The notes under the pieces were generated by a model. The model was not told the origin of the DNA, ran no database searches, and saw nothing but the letters and a program-made list of their open reading frames with translations. Made by a program: the position numbers and the translations under genes. Shown in pieces: positions 1-8,035 of a DNA stretch of 39,546 bases (the stretch's first letter is position 1; each line of letters opens with the position of its first letter). Source of the stretch: Planctomycetota bacterium (GTDB lineage: Bacteria > Planctomycetota > UBA1135 > UBA2386); contig JACRLW010000008.1 of NCBI GenBank assembly GCA_016235155.1, positions 1 through 39,546 on the forward strand. Reading direction: 5' to 3'.

Positions 1-1215
1 ATCCCGGTCGATCGCATCCAGGACCTCAGCTTCGAGTCGACCCTGCTCCGTCGCATGCTCGGGCTCGTCGTCGTGTCGGTGGAAACCGCGTCGGGGCAGG
101 GCGAGGAGGCGCGACTCGATTCGCTCGGTCGGCGCGAAGCGGCGCAGCTGCGCGACGTGCTCTCGAACCTGCGCACGGCGGACGGCACGCCGGGTGCCGT
201 GCGTCCCGCCGCCGCCGAGCCGGGCCGGGTCCTCGAGCGCACGTCCGCCGGCGAACTCGTCCTGTTGGGCCTCACGAGCAACCGCGCCGGCGCGATCCTC
301 GTCGCGGTGATCGGCATCGTCGAGTTCGCCGACGAACTCGGTTTCGGCAGCTGGATCGGCGGCACCTTCGGCTCGATCTTCGAACGGCTCGCGAACTTCG
401 GCGCTCCGCTGGTCGCGCTGTTCGTCGCCGGGATCGCCGTCCTCGTGCTCGTGTTCGGCGCCGCACTCTCGATCGCCGGCAGCCTGTTGCGTTGGGGCGA
501 CTTCGAACTCGCGCTGCGCGGCGACGTGATGCAACGCCGCCACGGCTGGATCACGCGCCGCGCGCAGAGCCTGCCGCGGCGGCGCATCCAGCGGGTCCTG
601 CTGGAGGCGAACCCGCTGCGACGACTCGTCGACCGCGTCGTCGTGCGCGCGGACTCCGCCGGCGCCGACGCCTCGCGCCAGGAGACGGCCAAGAGTGCGC
701 GCGACGTGATGGTGCCGCTCTGCTCGTCGGTGCGCGCGGAACGCCTGCTGCCCGAGTTGCTCGGCGGTCTGTCGACCGCGCGCCCGGCGTGGCGGCGCGT
801 GTCGTCGCGGCTCATCCTCCGCCTCGCCGCGGAAGGTCTCGCGCTCGGCGTCGTGCTCGCCGCGCTCGGCTTCGCGAAGCTCGGCTGGCCCGCGCTCGCC
901 GCGTTGCTCCTGCCCGTCCTCACCTTCGGCTGGGCGACGCTGGCCTGGCACAACCTCGGCTTCGCGCGGCTGCCGGGGCATGTCGCGTTCCGCTGGGGGG
1001 TCCTGTCGCGCACGCGTGCGTTCGTCCCCTTGCGCAAGCTGCAGGGCGTGGTGCTCGTCGCGGGACCGATCGATCGCCTGTTCGGGCTGTGCCGCATCTC
1101 GATCTACGTCGCCGGCGGTTCGCCGACGCGGCTCGGCCACCTGCCGCGCGAGGAGGCGCGGGAGCTCCGCGACGCCGTCGTCGCCGAGGCCGAAGCTCTC
1201 GCCTTCGTGTGGTGA
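1..1215 (+). CDS. Bacterial PH-domain (YdbT-like) membrane protein, 5' partial
   Basis: The frame is already open at base 1, so the gene begins outside the window; the first ATG at 55 is internal. The 404 visible residues hold the end of one bacterial PH domain (RIQDLSFESTLLRR, VETASG), a transmembrane pair near residues 95-165, a second PH-like unit (RRHGWITRRAQSLPRRRIQ), another hydrophobic pair around 280-315 and a third unit (WGVLSRTRAFVPLRKLQ). Repeated units of the form 'RIQ...PL.RLFGL' between membrane segments are typical of the bPH_2/YdbT family, integral membrane proteins of unknown biochemical role. It ends TGA at 1213. The neighbour downstream starts 63 nt later on the same strand but shows no functional link. 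Confidence 0.85.
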   Translation: MPVDRIQDLSFESTLLRRMLGLVVVSVETASGQGEEARLDSLGRREAAQLRDVLSNLRTADGTPGAVRPAAAEPGRVLERTSAGELVLLGLTSNRAGAILVAVIGIVEFADELGFGSWIGGTFGSIFERLANFGAPLVALFVAGIAVLVLVFGAALSIAGSLLRWGDFELALRGDVMQRRHGWITRRAQSLPRRRIQRVLLEANPLRRLVDRVVVRADSAGADASRQETAKSARDVMVPLCSSVRAERLLPELLGGLSTARPAWRRVSSRLILRLAAEGLALGVVLAALGFAKLGWPALAALLLPVLTFGWATLAWHNLGFARLPGHVAFRWGVLSRTRAFVPLRKLQGVVLVAGPIDRLFGLCRISIYVAGGSPTRLGHLPREEARELRDAVVAEAEALAFVW

Positions 1216-1278
1216 CGCGGATGCTCCCCGGGCGAATAAAGTCGCCCGACGCCAGCAAGCCGCGCCTCGCATCCGCAC

Positions 1279-2151
1279 ATGACCCACACCGCTTCCGTCG
1301 CCCTCTCCGTCGTCTGCGCCGTCGCGATCACCGCCGGCGGCATCCTCTGGTCCGAGTCGCGCCGCACCGAGCCGCAGCCGGTCGCGCCCGGCGTCGATCC
1401 GGAGTTGAGGAACCTGCTCGGCCGGGTCGAGCAGCGGCTCGCCGCGCTCGAGCAGCGCCCGTCCGCTCCGGCGCAGACCGAGATCGCCCGCAGCGAAGCG
1501 AGCCTCACGCGCGGCGACGTCGAGGCGATCGTCGCCGAGGCGATGAAGAGCGCCGGCGCCTCCGCCGTTCCCGCCGACTCGGCTGTCGCGTCGGAGTCCG
1601 CGCCGTTCACCCTCGACGGCGCCTTCCGCGACCTGCGTGCGGCCGAGGGCGACGAGCGACGTGCCGCGATCTGGGCCGCCGCGCGCAAGGCGGGCAAGCA
1701 GAAGGAACTGCTCGCGCTGTTCGAAGCCGCGGCGAAGGGCGCGCCGAACGACGCGACCGCGCAGTTCCAGTACGGGCAGGCCTGCATCTACTCGCTGCTC
1801 GGCACGCAGGACTTCATGGAGCAGGGCGTGCTCTCGCAACTCGCCGACAAGGCCTTCGACCAGGCGCTCGAGGTCGACGAGCGCCACTGGGAGGCGCGCT
1901 ACAGCAAGGCGGTGAGCTACACCTTCTGGCCCGACTTCCTCGGCAAGAAGAAGGAAGCGATCGCGCACCTGCAGACGCTCATCGAGCAGCAGGAGGCGGC
2001 GCGGCCCGAACCGAAGCACATCGAGACCTACCTCACGCTGGGCAACGTGCTCGCGCAGCAGGGAAAGGACGACGAGGCCAGGAAGATCTGGGAGCGCGGT
2101 TACGACCGCTTCCCCACCGACCTACGGTTGAAGGAGAAGCTCGGGCGCTGA
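1279..2151 (+). CDS. Membrane-anchored TPR protein
   Basis: 290 residues. The N-terminus (TASVALSVVCAVAITAGGIL) is a signal anchor or uncleaved signal. Residues 45-100 are a Glu/Gln-rich helical stretch (RVEQRLAALEQRP), probably a short coiled coil, and residues 120-285 contain tetratricopeptide-like helices (FDQALEVDERHWEARYSKAV, LGNVLAQQGKDDEARKIWER). TPR proteins of this type are scaffolds; no catalytic motif is visible. A TAAAGT hexamer at 1237-1242 would give a leader of roughly 30 nt. The gene converges on the minus-strand amidohydrolase with only 19 nt between the stop codons. Partner and function are unknown. Confidence 0.8.
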   Translation: MTHTASVALSVVCAVAITAGGILWSESRRTEPQPVAPGVDPELRNLLGRVEQRLAALEQRPSAPAQTEIARSEASLTRGDVEAIVAEAMKSAGASAVPADSAVASESAPFTLDGAFRDLRAAEGDERRAAIWAAARKAGKQKELLALFEAAAKGAPNDATAQFQYGQACIYSLLGTQDFMEQGVLSQLADKAFDQALEVDERHWEARYSKAVSYTFWPDFLGKKKEAIAHLQTLIEQQEAARPEPKHIETYLTLGNVLAQQGKDDEARKIWERGYDRFPTDLRLKEKLGR

Positions 2152-2170
2152 GGCCGGGGCACAGGCGAGG

Positions 2171-3541
2171 TCAGCGCGCGAGTCCCGCGCGCGTCAGGAC
2201 GCGCGCGAGCGCACCCTGCGCGCGGGCGGCGATCGACCCGAGGTCGCACTCGAGCAGGGCGCCGCCGCGCACGACCTCCTTGCCGCCGAGCAGCACCGTG
2301 TCGATCGCCGCTTCGTCCGCCGCCCACACCACGCGCGAGACGACGTCCTCGCCACGCTCGGACCGATGCACGCCCAAGCGCGCGTCGCGCAGGTCGAGGA
2401 CGACGAGGTCCGCACGCTTGCCCGGCACGAGGCGACCGACGTCGCCGAGACCGAGCGCGTCGGCGGCGCCGCAAGTCAGCGCCGCGAGCGCGTGCTCCGC
2501 CTTCCAGGCGCCGGGTCCCGCCGCGAGGGCCTGGAGCAGCGCCGCCTGGCGCAGTTCGGTCAGCGCACTGAGCCGGTTGTTGCAGGGGGCGCCGTCGGCG
2601 CCGAGCGCGATGCGAACGCCGGCGGTCTGGTAGCTCGCGATCGGCGCGATGCCGGAGCCGAGCTTCTGGTTCGCGCTCGGACAGTGCAGCACGGAAGCAC
2701 CGCTCGCTTCGAGGAGCGCGCGCTCGCGGCCGGTGACGTGCACGCAGTGCGCGAGCGAGCTGCGCGGACCGAGAAGGCCCTGCGCGTCCAGCGTCGCGAG
2801 GTAACCCGCGCCAAAGCGCGCGTGCACCGCGGCGAGCTCCGCTTCGTGCTCGCACGCGTGCGTGTGCACGCGCAAGCCGCGTGCGCGCGCGAACTCGGCG
2901 GCGTCGCGCGCGAGGCGGTCGGTGCACGACAGGACGAAGCGCGGCGTGATCGCGTAGGCGAGACGGCCCTCGCCGTGCCAGGCGTCGCAGAGTTCCTCGC
3001 TGATCCGCAGCGCTTCGCGGGCGTCGCAGGGCAGGGCATCCGGCACGCCGGGCTCGAAGACGTCCATCAGGGAGTTGCCGGCGATCGCCGTCAGCCCGAC
3101 CCGCCCGCAGACCGCGAAGGTCTCCTCGGTGAAGCGCACCGTCTCGATCGCCTGCACGCTGGTCGTGCCGCCGCGCAGGAGTTCCGCGACGCTCAGTTCC
3201 GCCGAGGCGCGCACGGAGTCTGCGTCGTGCGCCGCTTCGAGCGGCCAGATCCTCTCGCGCAGCCAGTCGAGGAGCGGCAGGTCGTCCGCGAGGCCGCGGA
3301 ACAGGGTCTGGCAGAAGTGCACATGGCCCTGCACGAAGCCGGGCAACGCGACCTTGCCGCAGCCGTCGCGCACGCGATCGCCGGGCCGCGGCGCGAGCGC
3401 GCCGATCCCGGTGATGCGGTCGCCGGCGATCGCGAGGTCGGCGCGACGGACCTCGCCGAGCGGCGCGTGCCGCGGGCCGTCCATCGGCACGATCAGCAGG
3501 TCGCGCCAGAGCGTCGTCACGAGGTCGGGATCGCCGCTCAT
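2171..3541 (-). CDS. Amidohydrolase, MtaD/SAH deaminase-like
   Basis: 456 residues, the usual size for the MtaD/TrzN branch of metal-dependent amidohydrolases, which deaminate S-adenosylhomocysteine, 5'-methylthioadenosine, 5'-deoxyadenosine or guanine-type substrates. Metal and catalytic residues are visible: GHVHF (His73, His75), HTHACEHEAE (His228 with Glu231 three residues later), AHCVH (His265/His268) and LGADGAPCNN (Asp316). The N- and C-terminal beta-sandwich halves are present (DRITGIGAL; GKRADLVVLDL). It looks intact and cytosolic. Exact substrate cannot be read from sequence; an adenosine-type deaminase in the methylthioadenosine/SAH salvage area is the best guess. The next minus-strand gene upstream ends 10 nt before its start, so co-transcription is possible. 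Confidence 0.9.
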   Translation of the reverse strand: MSGDPDLVTTLWRDLLIVPMDGPRHAPLGEVRRADLAIAGDRITGIGALAPRPGDRVRDGCGKVALPGFVQGHVHFCQTLFRGLADDLPLLDWLRERIWPLEAAHDADSVRASAELSVAELLRGGTTSVQAIETVRFTEETFAVCGRVGLTAIAGNSLMDVFEPGVPDALPCDAREALRISEELCDAWHGEGRLAYAITPRFVLSCTDRLARDAAEFARARGLRVHTHACEHEAELAAVHARFGAGYLATLDAQGLLGPRSSLAHCVHVTGRERALLEASGASVLHCPSANQKLGSGIAPIASYQTAGVRIALGADGAPCNNRLSALTELRQAALLQALAAGPGAWKAEHALAALTCGAADALGLGDVGRLVPGKRADLVVLDLRDARLGVHRSERGEDVVSRVVWAADEAAIDTVLLGGKEVVRGGALLECDLGSIAARAQGALARVLTRAGLAR

Positions 3542-3551
3542 GCCTGCGCGA

Positions 3552-3968
3552 TCAGCGTTCGACGAGGGGCACGGACGATGCGACGTGGCGCACGACCACC
3601 GCGCCGGGGAACAGCTCGTCGGGCCCGATCACCGTCGAGAAGGGCGCTTGGCCCGCGACGCCGAACGCGCGGTAGCGGCAGTGGATGCGCAGCTCGGCGA
3701 CGTCGTCGGGGACGACGAAGTAGCGCCGTCCGCCGATCCAGCGCTCCTCGACCGCGGGCGTGTGTGCGTGCAGGTCGAGGATCGTGATCCGTTCGTCGGA
3801 GAGCGGCACCGCCACCAGGCGCGACCCGCCCGGGGCGATGTGATGGACGACTTCGAGCTCGCCGACGAGGCGCGGCGGCCAGCTGCGTTCCGGCAGCGTG
3901 GAACAACTCGCTGCCGCGAGGAGCAGGAGGAGGGCTAACTTCGATTCCGTGTTCGGCGGCATCGCCAT
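3552..3968 (-). CDS. Hypothetical lipoprotein
   Basis: About 138 residues from ATG 3968; TTG 3977 and ATG 3962 are alternatives. The N-terminus (KLALLLLLAAASCS) is a lipoprotein signal with a relaxed lipobox (AAS-C), so the mature protein should be membrane anchored. The mature part is beta-rich (LVGELEVVHHIAPGGSRLVAVPL; RYFVVPDDVAELRIHCRYR) and I do not recognise a family. Its first codons overlap the first codons of the divergent propeller gene at 3949. It lies 10 nt upstream of the amidohydrolase on the same strand, which suggests an operon. Confidence 0.6.
   Translation of the reverse strand: MAMPPNTESKLALLLLLAAASCSTLPERSWPPRLVGELEVVHHIAPGGSRLVAVPLSDERITILDLHAHTPAVEERWIGGRRYFVVPDDVAELRIHCRYRAFGVAGQAPFSTVIGPDELFPGAVVVRHVASSVPLVER
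3936..3941 (+). promoter_or_regulatory. TAACTT -10-like hexamer, 7 nt before GTG 3949
   Basis: TAACTT followed by 7 nt and then GTG matches the TAnnnT-N6-8-start arrangement seen elsewhere in this window and would place the transcript start at or next to the start codon. It supports GTG 3949 over the in-frame GTG at 3898. Confidence 0.4.
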
Positions 3969-4824
3969 CGCGGGCAACTTGCTGGCCGTCGCGTCGACCG
4001 ACGCGCGCGGCCGCGTGTTCCTGTTCGATCTCGAGGACGAGCGCCTCGCTTCGTCCTGGTCCTGGTCCGCCGACGACGGCGGGCCGAGCGACGCGGGCGG
4101 CGTGGCGTTCGATCGAGCCTACAACATCTACGTCGCCGACACTCGCTGCGACCTCGTGCGTTGCTTCTCGCCCTTCGGGTTGCCGGTGCGCGACTTCGGC
4201 GTGCCGCACCGGCGCGAAGTGGGGTCCACGGTCCGCGACGCGCCCGGTCGCCTCGATCGACCGCACGCGGTCGCCGTGCTCGACGACATGCTCATGGTCG
4301 CCTGCGGCGATCGCTGGCTGGTGCGCGGCGTGCAGCGTTTCACGCTCGCCGGCGAAGTCCTGCCGCCGCTGCGCTCGTTCGGCGAGAGCGACGCCCGCTT
4401 CGGCGCGCCGCGGGGAGTCTGCGCCGACGCCGCTTGGATCTGGGTCGCGGACACACAGCACGGTGTCGTGCAGCGGTTCCGGCGCGACGGCTCGTTCGTG
4501 GCGCGGATCGCCACCGCCGGCGCGCCGGGCGCGCAGAGCCGACCGATCGCCGTGGTGACGAGGGGCGACGGGACGAGCGACCCGCCTGCGCTGATCGTGG
4601 CCGACGCCGGCGACGAACCCGGACTCCGCGTCGTGCCGCACTCGGGCCGCCTGGAACCCGCGCCGGCGAACGACCAACTCGTCGAACCGAGTGCCCTGGC
4701 GCGCGACGCGCGCGGCCGCATCCACGTGCTCGACCGGCACGGCGAGCGCGTCGTGCGACTCACCCAAGACCTGCGGTTCGACCACGTCGTCGTCGACCTG
4801 CTCGAGGTCGGATTCGGAGGGTGA
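3949..4824 (+). CDS. NHL-repeat / six-bladed beta-propeller protein
   Basis: 291 residues from GTG 3949. NHL-type blades are visible (FDRAYNIYVADTRCDLVRCF; FGAPRGVCADAAWIWVADTQ; LVEPSALARDARGRIHVLDR), spaced about 45-60 residues apart, as in NHL/SMP-30-like propellers. There is no convincing signal peptide from this start. I chose GTG 3949 because the propeller begins immediately (FGGIAIAGNLLAVASTDARG) and a TAACTT box sits 7 nt upstream; the in-frame GTG 3898 would add a poorly structured Arg-rich leader and overlap the divergent lipoprotein gene more deeply. The function is unknown; such propellers bind proteins or small ligands. Confidence 0.75.
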   Translation: MFGGIAIAGNLLAVASTDARGRVFLFDLEDERLASSWSWSADDGGPSDAGGVAFDRAYNIYVADTRCDLVRCFSPFGLPVRDFGVPHRREVGSTVRDAPGRLDRPHAVAVLDDMLMVACGDRWLVRGVQRFTLAGEVLPPLRSFGESDARFGAPRGVCADAAWIWVADTQHGVVQRFRRDGSFVARIATAGAPGAQSRPIAVVTRGDGTSDPPALIVADAGDEPGLRVVPHSGRLEPAPANDQLVEPSALARDARGRIHVLDRHGERVVRLTQDLRFDHVVVDLLEVGFGG

Positions 4825-4857
4825 TCGCGGCGGGACGCGGCGGATACTCCGCGCGCC

Positions 4858-6246
4858 ATGCCCGAGGCTCGCCCCGATGCTCGCGACGCGCAGAAGCAGC
4901 TCACCGCGTTCGACATCGGCTGCATCGTGATCAGCGGCATCCTCGGCGTCGGCATCTTCTTCACGCCGCACAAGGTCGCTCTCGCCGTCGACTCGCCGGG
5001 GCATGCGTTGGTTGCGTGGGGGATCGGCGGGGCGATCGCGCTGTGCGGCGCGTTCGTGTTCGCCGCGCTCGCGCTGCGCGTGCCCGGGCACGGCGGCACG
5101 TTCACCTTCGTGCACGCGGCATTCGGCAGACTGCCTGCGTTCCTCTACGGCTGGGCCAACTGGCTCGTGATCCAGTCGGGTGCCCTGGTCGTCATCGGCG
5201 CCGTGATGGTCGACTACGCCGGCGTGCTGTTCTTCGGCAAGGTGCCGGAGTCGGGCAGCCTGCGCGGGATCGTCACCATCCTCGCGATCCTCGCGTTCAC
5301 CGCGACGAACGTCGCGGGCCTTCGCCTCGGCAGCGGCGTGCAGAACGCGCTCACCGTGCTGAAGACCGCCGCGGTCTTCGCGCTCGTGCTGTTGGGGTTC
5401 GTCGTCACCAGTGGGCTGGTCGCCGGCACGACGGACGGCGCACCGTCGCCGACTGCCGGCGAACCGGTCGCGCCGCGCGGCCTGCTCACCGGTCTCGTCG
5501 CGGCGATGCTGCCCGTGCTGTTCAGCTACGGCGGCTGGCAGCAGGGCAGCTTCGTCGCCGGCGTCGCGCGCAGTGCGCGGTCGGTGTCGCTCGGCATCGT
5601 CGGCGGCGTGATCGTCGTCGTGATCGCCTACGTGTCGGTGAACATCGCGTTCTTCGCGCTGCTCGGCTTCGACGGCGCCCGCGCCAGCAACACGATCGGC
5701 GCGTCCGCGGCGCGCGAGGCGTTGGCGCCGTTCGGCCTCGGCACCGTCGCCGAGCGCGTGTTCGCCGGGATGGTCGTCGCGTCGTCGCTCGGGATCATGA
5801 ACACGATCTGCCTCGCGCCGCCGTTCGTGCTCCACGCGATGGCGAAGGAGGGGCTGTTCTTCCGCAGCGTCGGCGAGTTGCACGCGACGCGCCGCGTGCC
5901 GGTGCGAGGCGTGCTGGTGCAGGGGCTCTGGGCGGTCGTGTTGTGCGCGGTGACCCAGTTCGGCTTCGCGCTCGACCTCGGCTTCCTGCTCGACGGCGTG
6001 GTGTTCGTCGACTGGATCTTCTACGCGATGTGCGGGGCGGCCCTCGTGCGGCTCGGCGCGCGCGGTCGCGCCGCGGCGGCGGGCTGGAGTTTCGCCGCCG
6101 TCTCGACGGCGATCGCGATCGGCGCCATCGTGGTCAACCCGGGCGCATCGCTCACGGGACTCGCCGTCCTCCTGATCGGCGTGGTTGCGTTCGACGCGCT
6201 GCGCCATCCGCCGCCGACCGACTCCTCCTCTCCCATCGATCGATGA
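4858..6246 (+). CDS. APC-family amino acid permease
   Basis: 462 residues with about twelve hydrophobic segments. The opening (LTAFDIGCIVISGILGVGIF) carries the substrate-contacting unwound TM1 motif of the amino acid-polyamine-organocation superfamily (GxGIF/Y), followed by HALVAWGIGGAIALCGAFVF and GGTFTFVHAAFGRLPAFLYG, which fit the LAT/AdiC-like branch. It should import or exchange amino acids across the cytoplasmic membrane; the substrate cannot be assigned. A GATACT hexamer lies 9 nt before the ATG. The stop codon overlaps the ATG of the following VOC gene (ATGA), so the two are translationally coupled. Confidence 0.9.
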   Translation: MPEARPDARDAQKQLTAFDIGCIVISGILGVGIFFTPHKVALAVDSPGHALVAWGIGGAIALCGAFVFAALALRVPGHGGTFTFVHAAFGRLPAFLYGWANWLVIQSGALVVIGAVMVDYAGVLFFGKVPESGSLRGIVTILAILAFTATNVAGLRLGSGVQNALTVLKTAAVFALVLLGFVVTSGLVAGTTDGAPSPTAGEPVAPRGLLTGLVAAMLPVLFSYGGWQQGSFVAGVARSARSVSLGIVGGVIVVVIAYVSVNIAFFALLGFDGARASNTIGASAAREALAPFGLGTVAERVFAGMVVASSLGIMNTICLAPPFVLHAMAKEGLFFRSVGELHATRRVPVRGVLVQGLWAVVLCAVTQFGFALDLGFLLDGVVFVDWIFYAMCGAALVRLGARGRAAAAGWSFAAVSTAIAIGAIVVNPGASLTGLAVLLIGVVAFDALRHPPPTDSSSPIDR

Positions 6247-6686
6247 CCGCGCGACCCGTTCCCCAGGGCTTCCACACCGTCACGCCGTACCTGCTCGTCA
6301 CGAGCGCGCGCCGCATGCTCGACTTCGCCAAGCGCGCCTTCGACGCGGCGGAGCTCGAGTGCCACGCCGCGCCCGACGGGACCGTGATGCACGCCCTCGC
6401 CCGCATCGGCAACTCGATGGTGATGATCGGCACCGCCCGGGACCGCTGGCCGGCGATGCCCGCGATGCTCTACCTCTACGTGCCGGACTGCGACGCGTGG
6501 TACCGCCGCGGGCTCTCCGCCGGCGGCACTTCGATCCAGCCGCCCGCCGACCAGTTCTATGGCGACCGCGTCGCGGCCCTGTCCGACCCGCTCGGCAACC
6601 AGTGGTGGATCGCCACGCGCAAGGAGGACCTGGCACCGGACGAGATCGCCCGGCGGCTCGAGAAGGGCGGCGGCGGCGGGGCCTGA
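6243..6686 (+). CDS. VOC/glyoxalase-superfamily protein (PhnB-like)
   Basis: 147 residues. The sequence VTPYLLVTSARRMLDFAKRAF is the first beta-alpha unit of a vicinal-oxygen-chelate domain, and FYGDRVAALSDPLGNQWWIA is the usual C-terminal strand with the 'DRVA.. DP.GN.W' signature of the PhnB-like/bleomycin-resistance-like branch. Such proteins bind a metal or small molecule; many have no known reaction. The C-terminus is a Gly-rich tail (EKGGGGGA). The start overlaps the permease stop by 4 nt, so it is probably made together with the permease. Confidence 0.88.
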   Translation: MTARPVPQGFHTVTPYLLVTSARRMLDFAKRAFDAAELECHAAPDGTVMHALARIGNSMVMIGTARDRWPAMPAMLYLYVPDCDAWYRRGLSAGGTSIQPPADQFYGDRVAALSDPLGNQWWIATRKEDLAPDEIARRLEKGGGGGA

Positions 6687-6776
6687 CGGTCCGCGGCCGG
6701 GCCCTTGATCCGTCACGCTGCTTGTGCTTCCTTCCTCGCCCCGCGCTCTCGGGCCGACGGCACGATGGCGCGGCCC

Positions 6777-6850
6777 GGCGGGATAGCTCAGTCGGTTAGA
6801 GCGAAGGCTTCATAAGCCTTAGGTCGCGGGTTCGAGTCCCGCTCCCGCTA
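6777..6850 (+). tRNA. tRNA-Met (CAU), elongator type
   Basis: All four arms can be folded by hand. Acceptor 6777-6783 pairs with 6843-6849, D stem GCTC/GAGC, anticodon stem AAGGC/GCCTT with loop TTCATAA (anticodon CAT at 6811-6813), variable loop AGGTC, and T stem GCGGG/CCCGC with loop TTCGAGT. Discriminator A is at 6850 and CCA is not encoded. The first pair is G-U. The anticodon stem lacks the three G-C pairs of initiator tRNA, so this is elongator Met; a lysidine-modified tRNA-Ile(CAU) cannot be fully excluded. Confidence 0.93.
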
Positions 6851-6917
6851 CTCCTTGCCTCGCGGCCGTGTCTCGTCGCCGCCGCGACGACCGCTGCGGA
6901 CCGATCCGGCGCGCGGC

Positions 6918-6923
6918 TACAGT
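6918..6923 (+). promoter_or_regulatory. TACAGT -10-like hexamer, 6 nt before GTG 6930
   Basis: TACAGT plus a 6-nt spacer and GTG. The same spacing precedes the genes at 17713, 26792 and 30384. It suggests a leaderless transcript that begins at the small ORF 6930-7031 and continues into the amidase gene. Confidence 0.4.
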
Positions 6924-6929
6924 GCGGAC

Positions 6930-7031
6930 GTGTCGCTCCTCGCCACGCACGTAGCGGAATCGGCCGCCGAGTCCGACCTTTCGGCGACGGTGCTCGCCTC
7001 TTCGACGGCGCCTCGCGGGGGACGGCGATGA
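6930..7031 (+). CDS. Candidate 33-aa leader peptide coupled to the amidase gene
   Basis: A GTG-initiated 33-codon frame (begins VSLLATHVAESAA) lies 6 nt after a TACAGT hexamer and ends in a TGA that overlaps the ATG of the amidase gene (ATGA at 7028-7031). The promoter-like spacing and the coupled stop/start are the only support; the peptide has no recognisable domain. It could be a translated leader that sets translation of the amidase, or simply a transcribed 5' region. Confidence 0.35.
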   Translation: MSLLATHVAESAAESDLSATVLASSTAPRGGRR

Positions 7032-8035
7032 CGCCGATCCGGTACCAGGCGGCGGCGTGCCAGATCGACCTGCCCAATCCCGTCGGACGCGGTGAGATCG
7101 GCGCTCGCGTCACGAAGCTGATCGACATGATCCGCATGGCAGTCGAGGGCTACTCGCCGTTCCTGCCGGTCAAGCTGGTCGTGTTCCCGGAGTTCGCGCA
7201 CGCGGCGCCGGTCTACGAGACGTCGGTCGAACTGCGCCGGCACCTGACCGTGCCCGTCCCCAACGAGCACACCGAGCGTTATGCCGCGGTCGCGGCGGAA
7301 CTCGGCGTGCACATCCAGACCGGCACCTTCCTCGAAGAGGATCCGCGCTGGCCGCGCGCCGTGTTCAACACGACGTGCCTGATCGGACCGGGGGGCTTGC
7401 TGACCAGGTATCGCAAGGTGAACCCGTGGATCCCCTGGGAGGTCCACGCCAGCCCGCACGACCTCGAGGGCTACGACGAGGAGCTGTTCCCCGTCGCGCG
7501 TACGCCGATAGGCAACCTGGGCGTCGCGATCTGCTACGACTGGCTGTTCCCCGAAGCCATGCGCCAGGTGACCGCCAATGGGGCCGAGGTGCTGATCCGC
7601 GTCTCCGCGTACATGGACCCGTGGGGCGCCACGCCGCCGATGGACTGGTGGACCGTCGTGAACCGTTGCCGGGCGCTCGAGAACACCGCCTATGTGGTCG
7701 CCGCGAACCAGGCGGCGAGCCTCGCGCATTACCCGCCGTTCTCGTGGCCGGGCGGCAGCATGATCGTGGATTACGACGGCCGAGTGCTGGCGCAGGCCGA
7801 CCCCGGTCCGGGGGCGAAGATCGTCGTCGCACCGATCGACGTCACGGCGCTGCGCCACGAGCGCAAGACGCGCGTCGGCCACCACATGCTCGCCCATCTG
7901 CGCACGGAGGCGTATCCGTGCTATCGGCGGAGTTTCCTGCCGCCCGGACGCTGGACCGATGCCGACCTCGATCCGGGCAGGATCCGTCGCGCCATCGGCG
8001 AATCGAAGGACGGGTTGGCGCAACCTGACCCATGA
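7028..8035 (+). CDS. Nitrilase-superfamily carbon-nitrogen hydrolase (aliphatic amidase-like)
   Basis: 335 residues. The Glu-Lys-Cys triad of the nitrilase superfamily is visible: VVFPEFAH (Glu55), LLTRYRKVNPW (Lys130) and GVAICYDWLFPE (Cys169). Length and the RYRKVNPW and ENTAYVVAANQA segments fit the aliphatic amidase/formamidase and related amidase branches, which hydrolyse an amide to acid and ammonia in the cytosol. The substrate is not predictable. The ATG at 7028 overlaps the stop of the small upstream frame, and the stop TGA (8033-8035) overlaps the ATG of the TPR lipoprotein, so translation of the run is coupled. Confidence 0.9.
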   Translation: MTPIRYQAAACQIDLPNPVGRGEIGARVTKLIDMIRMAVEGYSPFLPVKLVVFPEFAHAAPVYETSVELRRHLTVPVPNEHTERYAAVAAELGVHIQTGTFLEEDPRWPRAVFNTTCLIGPGGLLTRYRKVNPWIPWEVHASPHDLEGYDEELFPVARTPIGNLGVAICYDWLFPEAMRQVTANGAEVLIRVSAYMDPWGATPPMDWWTVVNRCRALENTAYVVAANQAASLAHYPPFSWPGGSMIVDYDGRVLAQADPGPGAKIVVAPIDVTALRHERKTRVGHHMLAHLRTEAYPCYRRSFLPPGRWTDADLDPGRIRRAIGESKDGLAQPDP

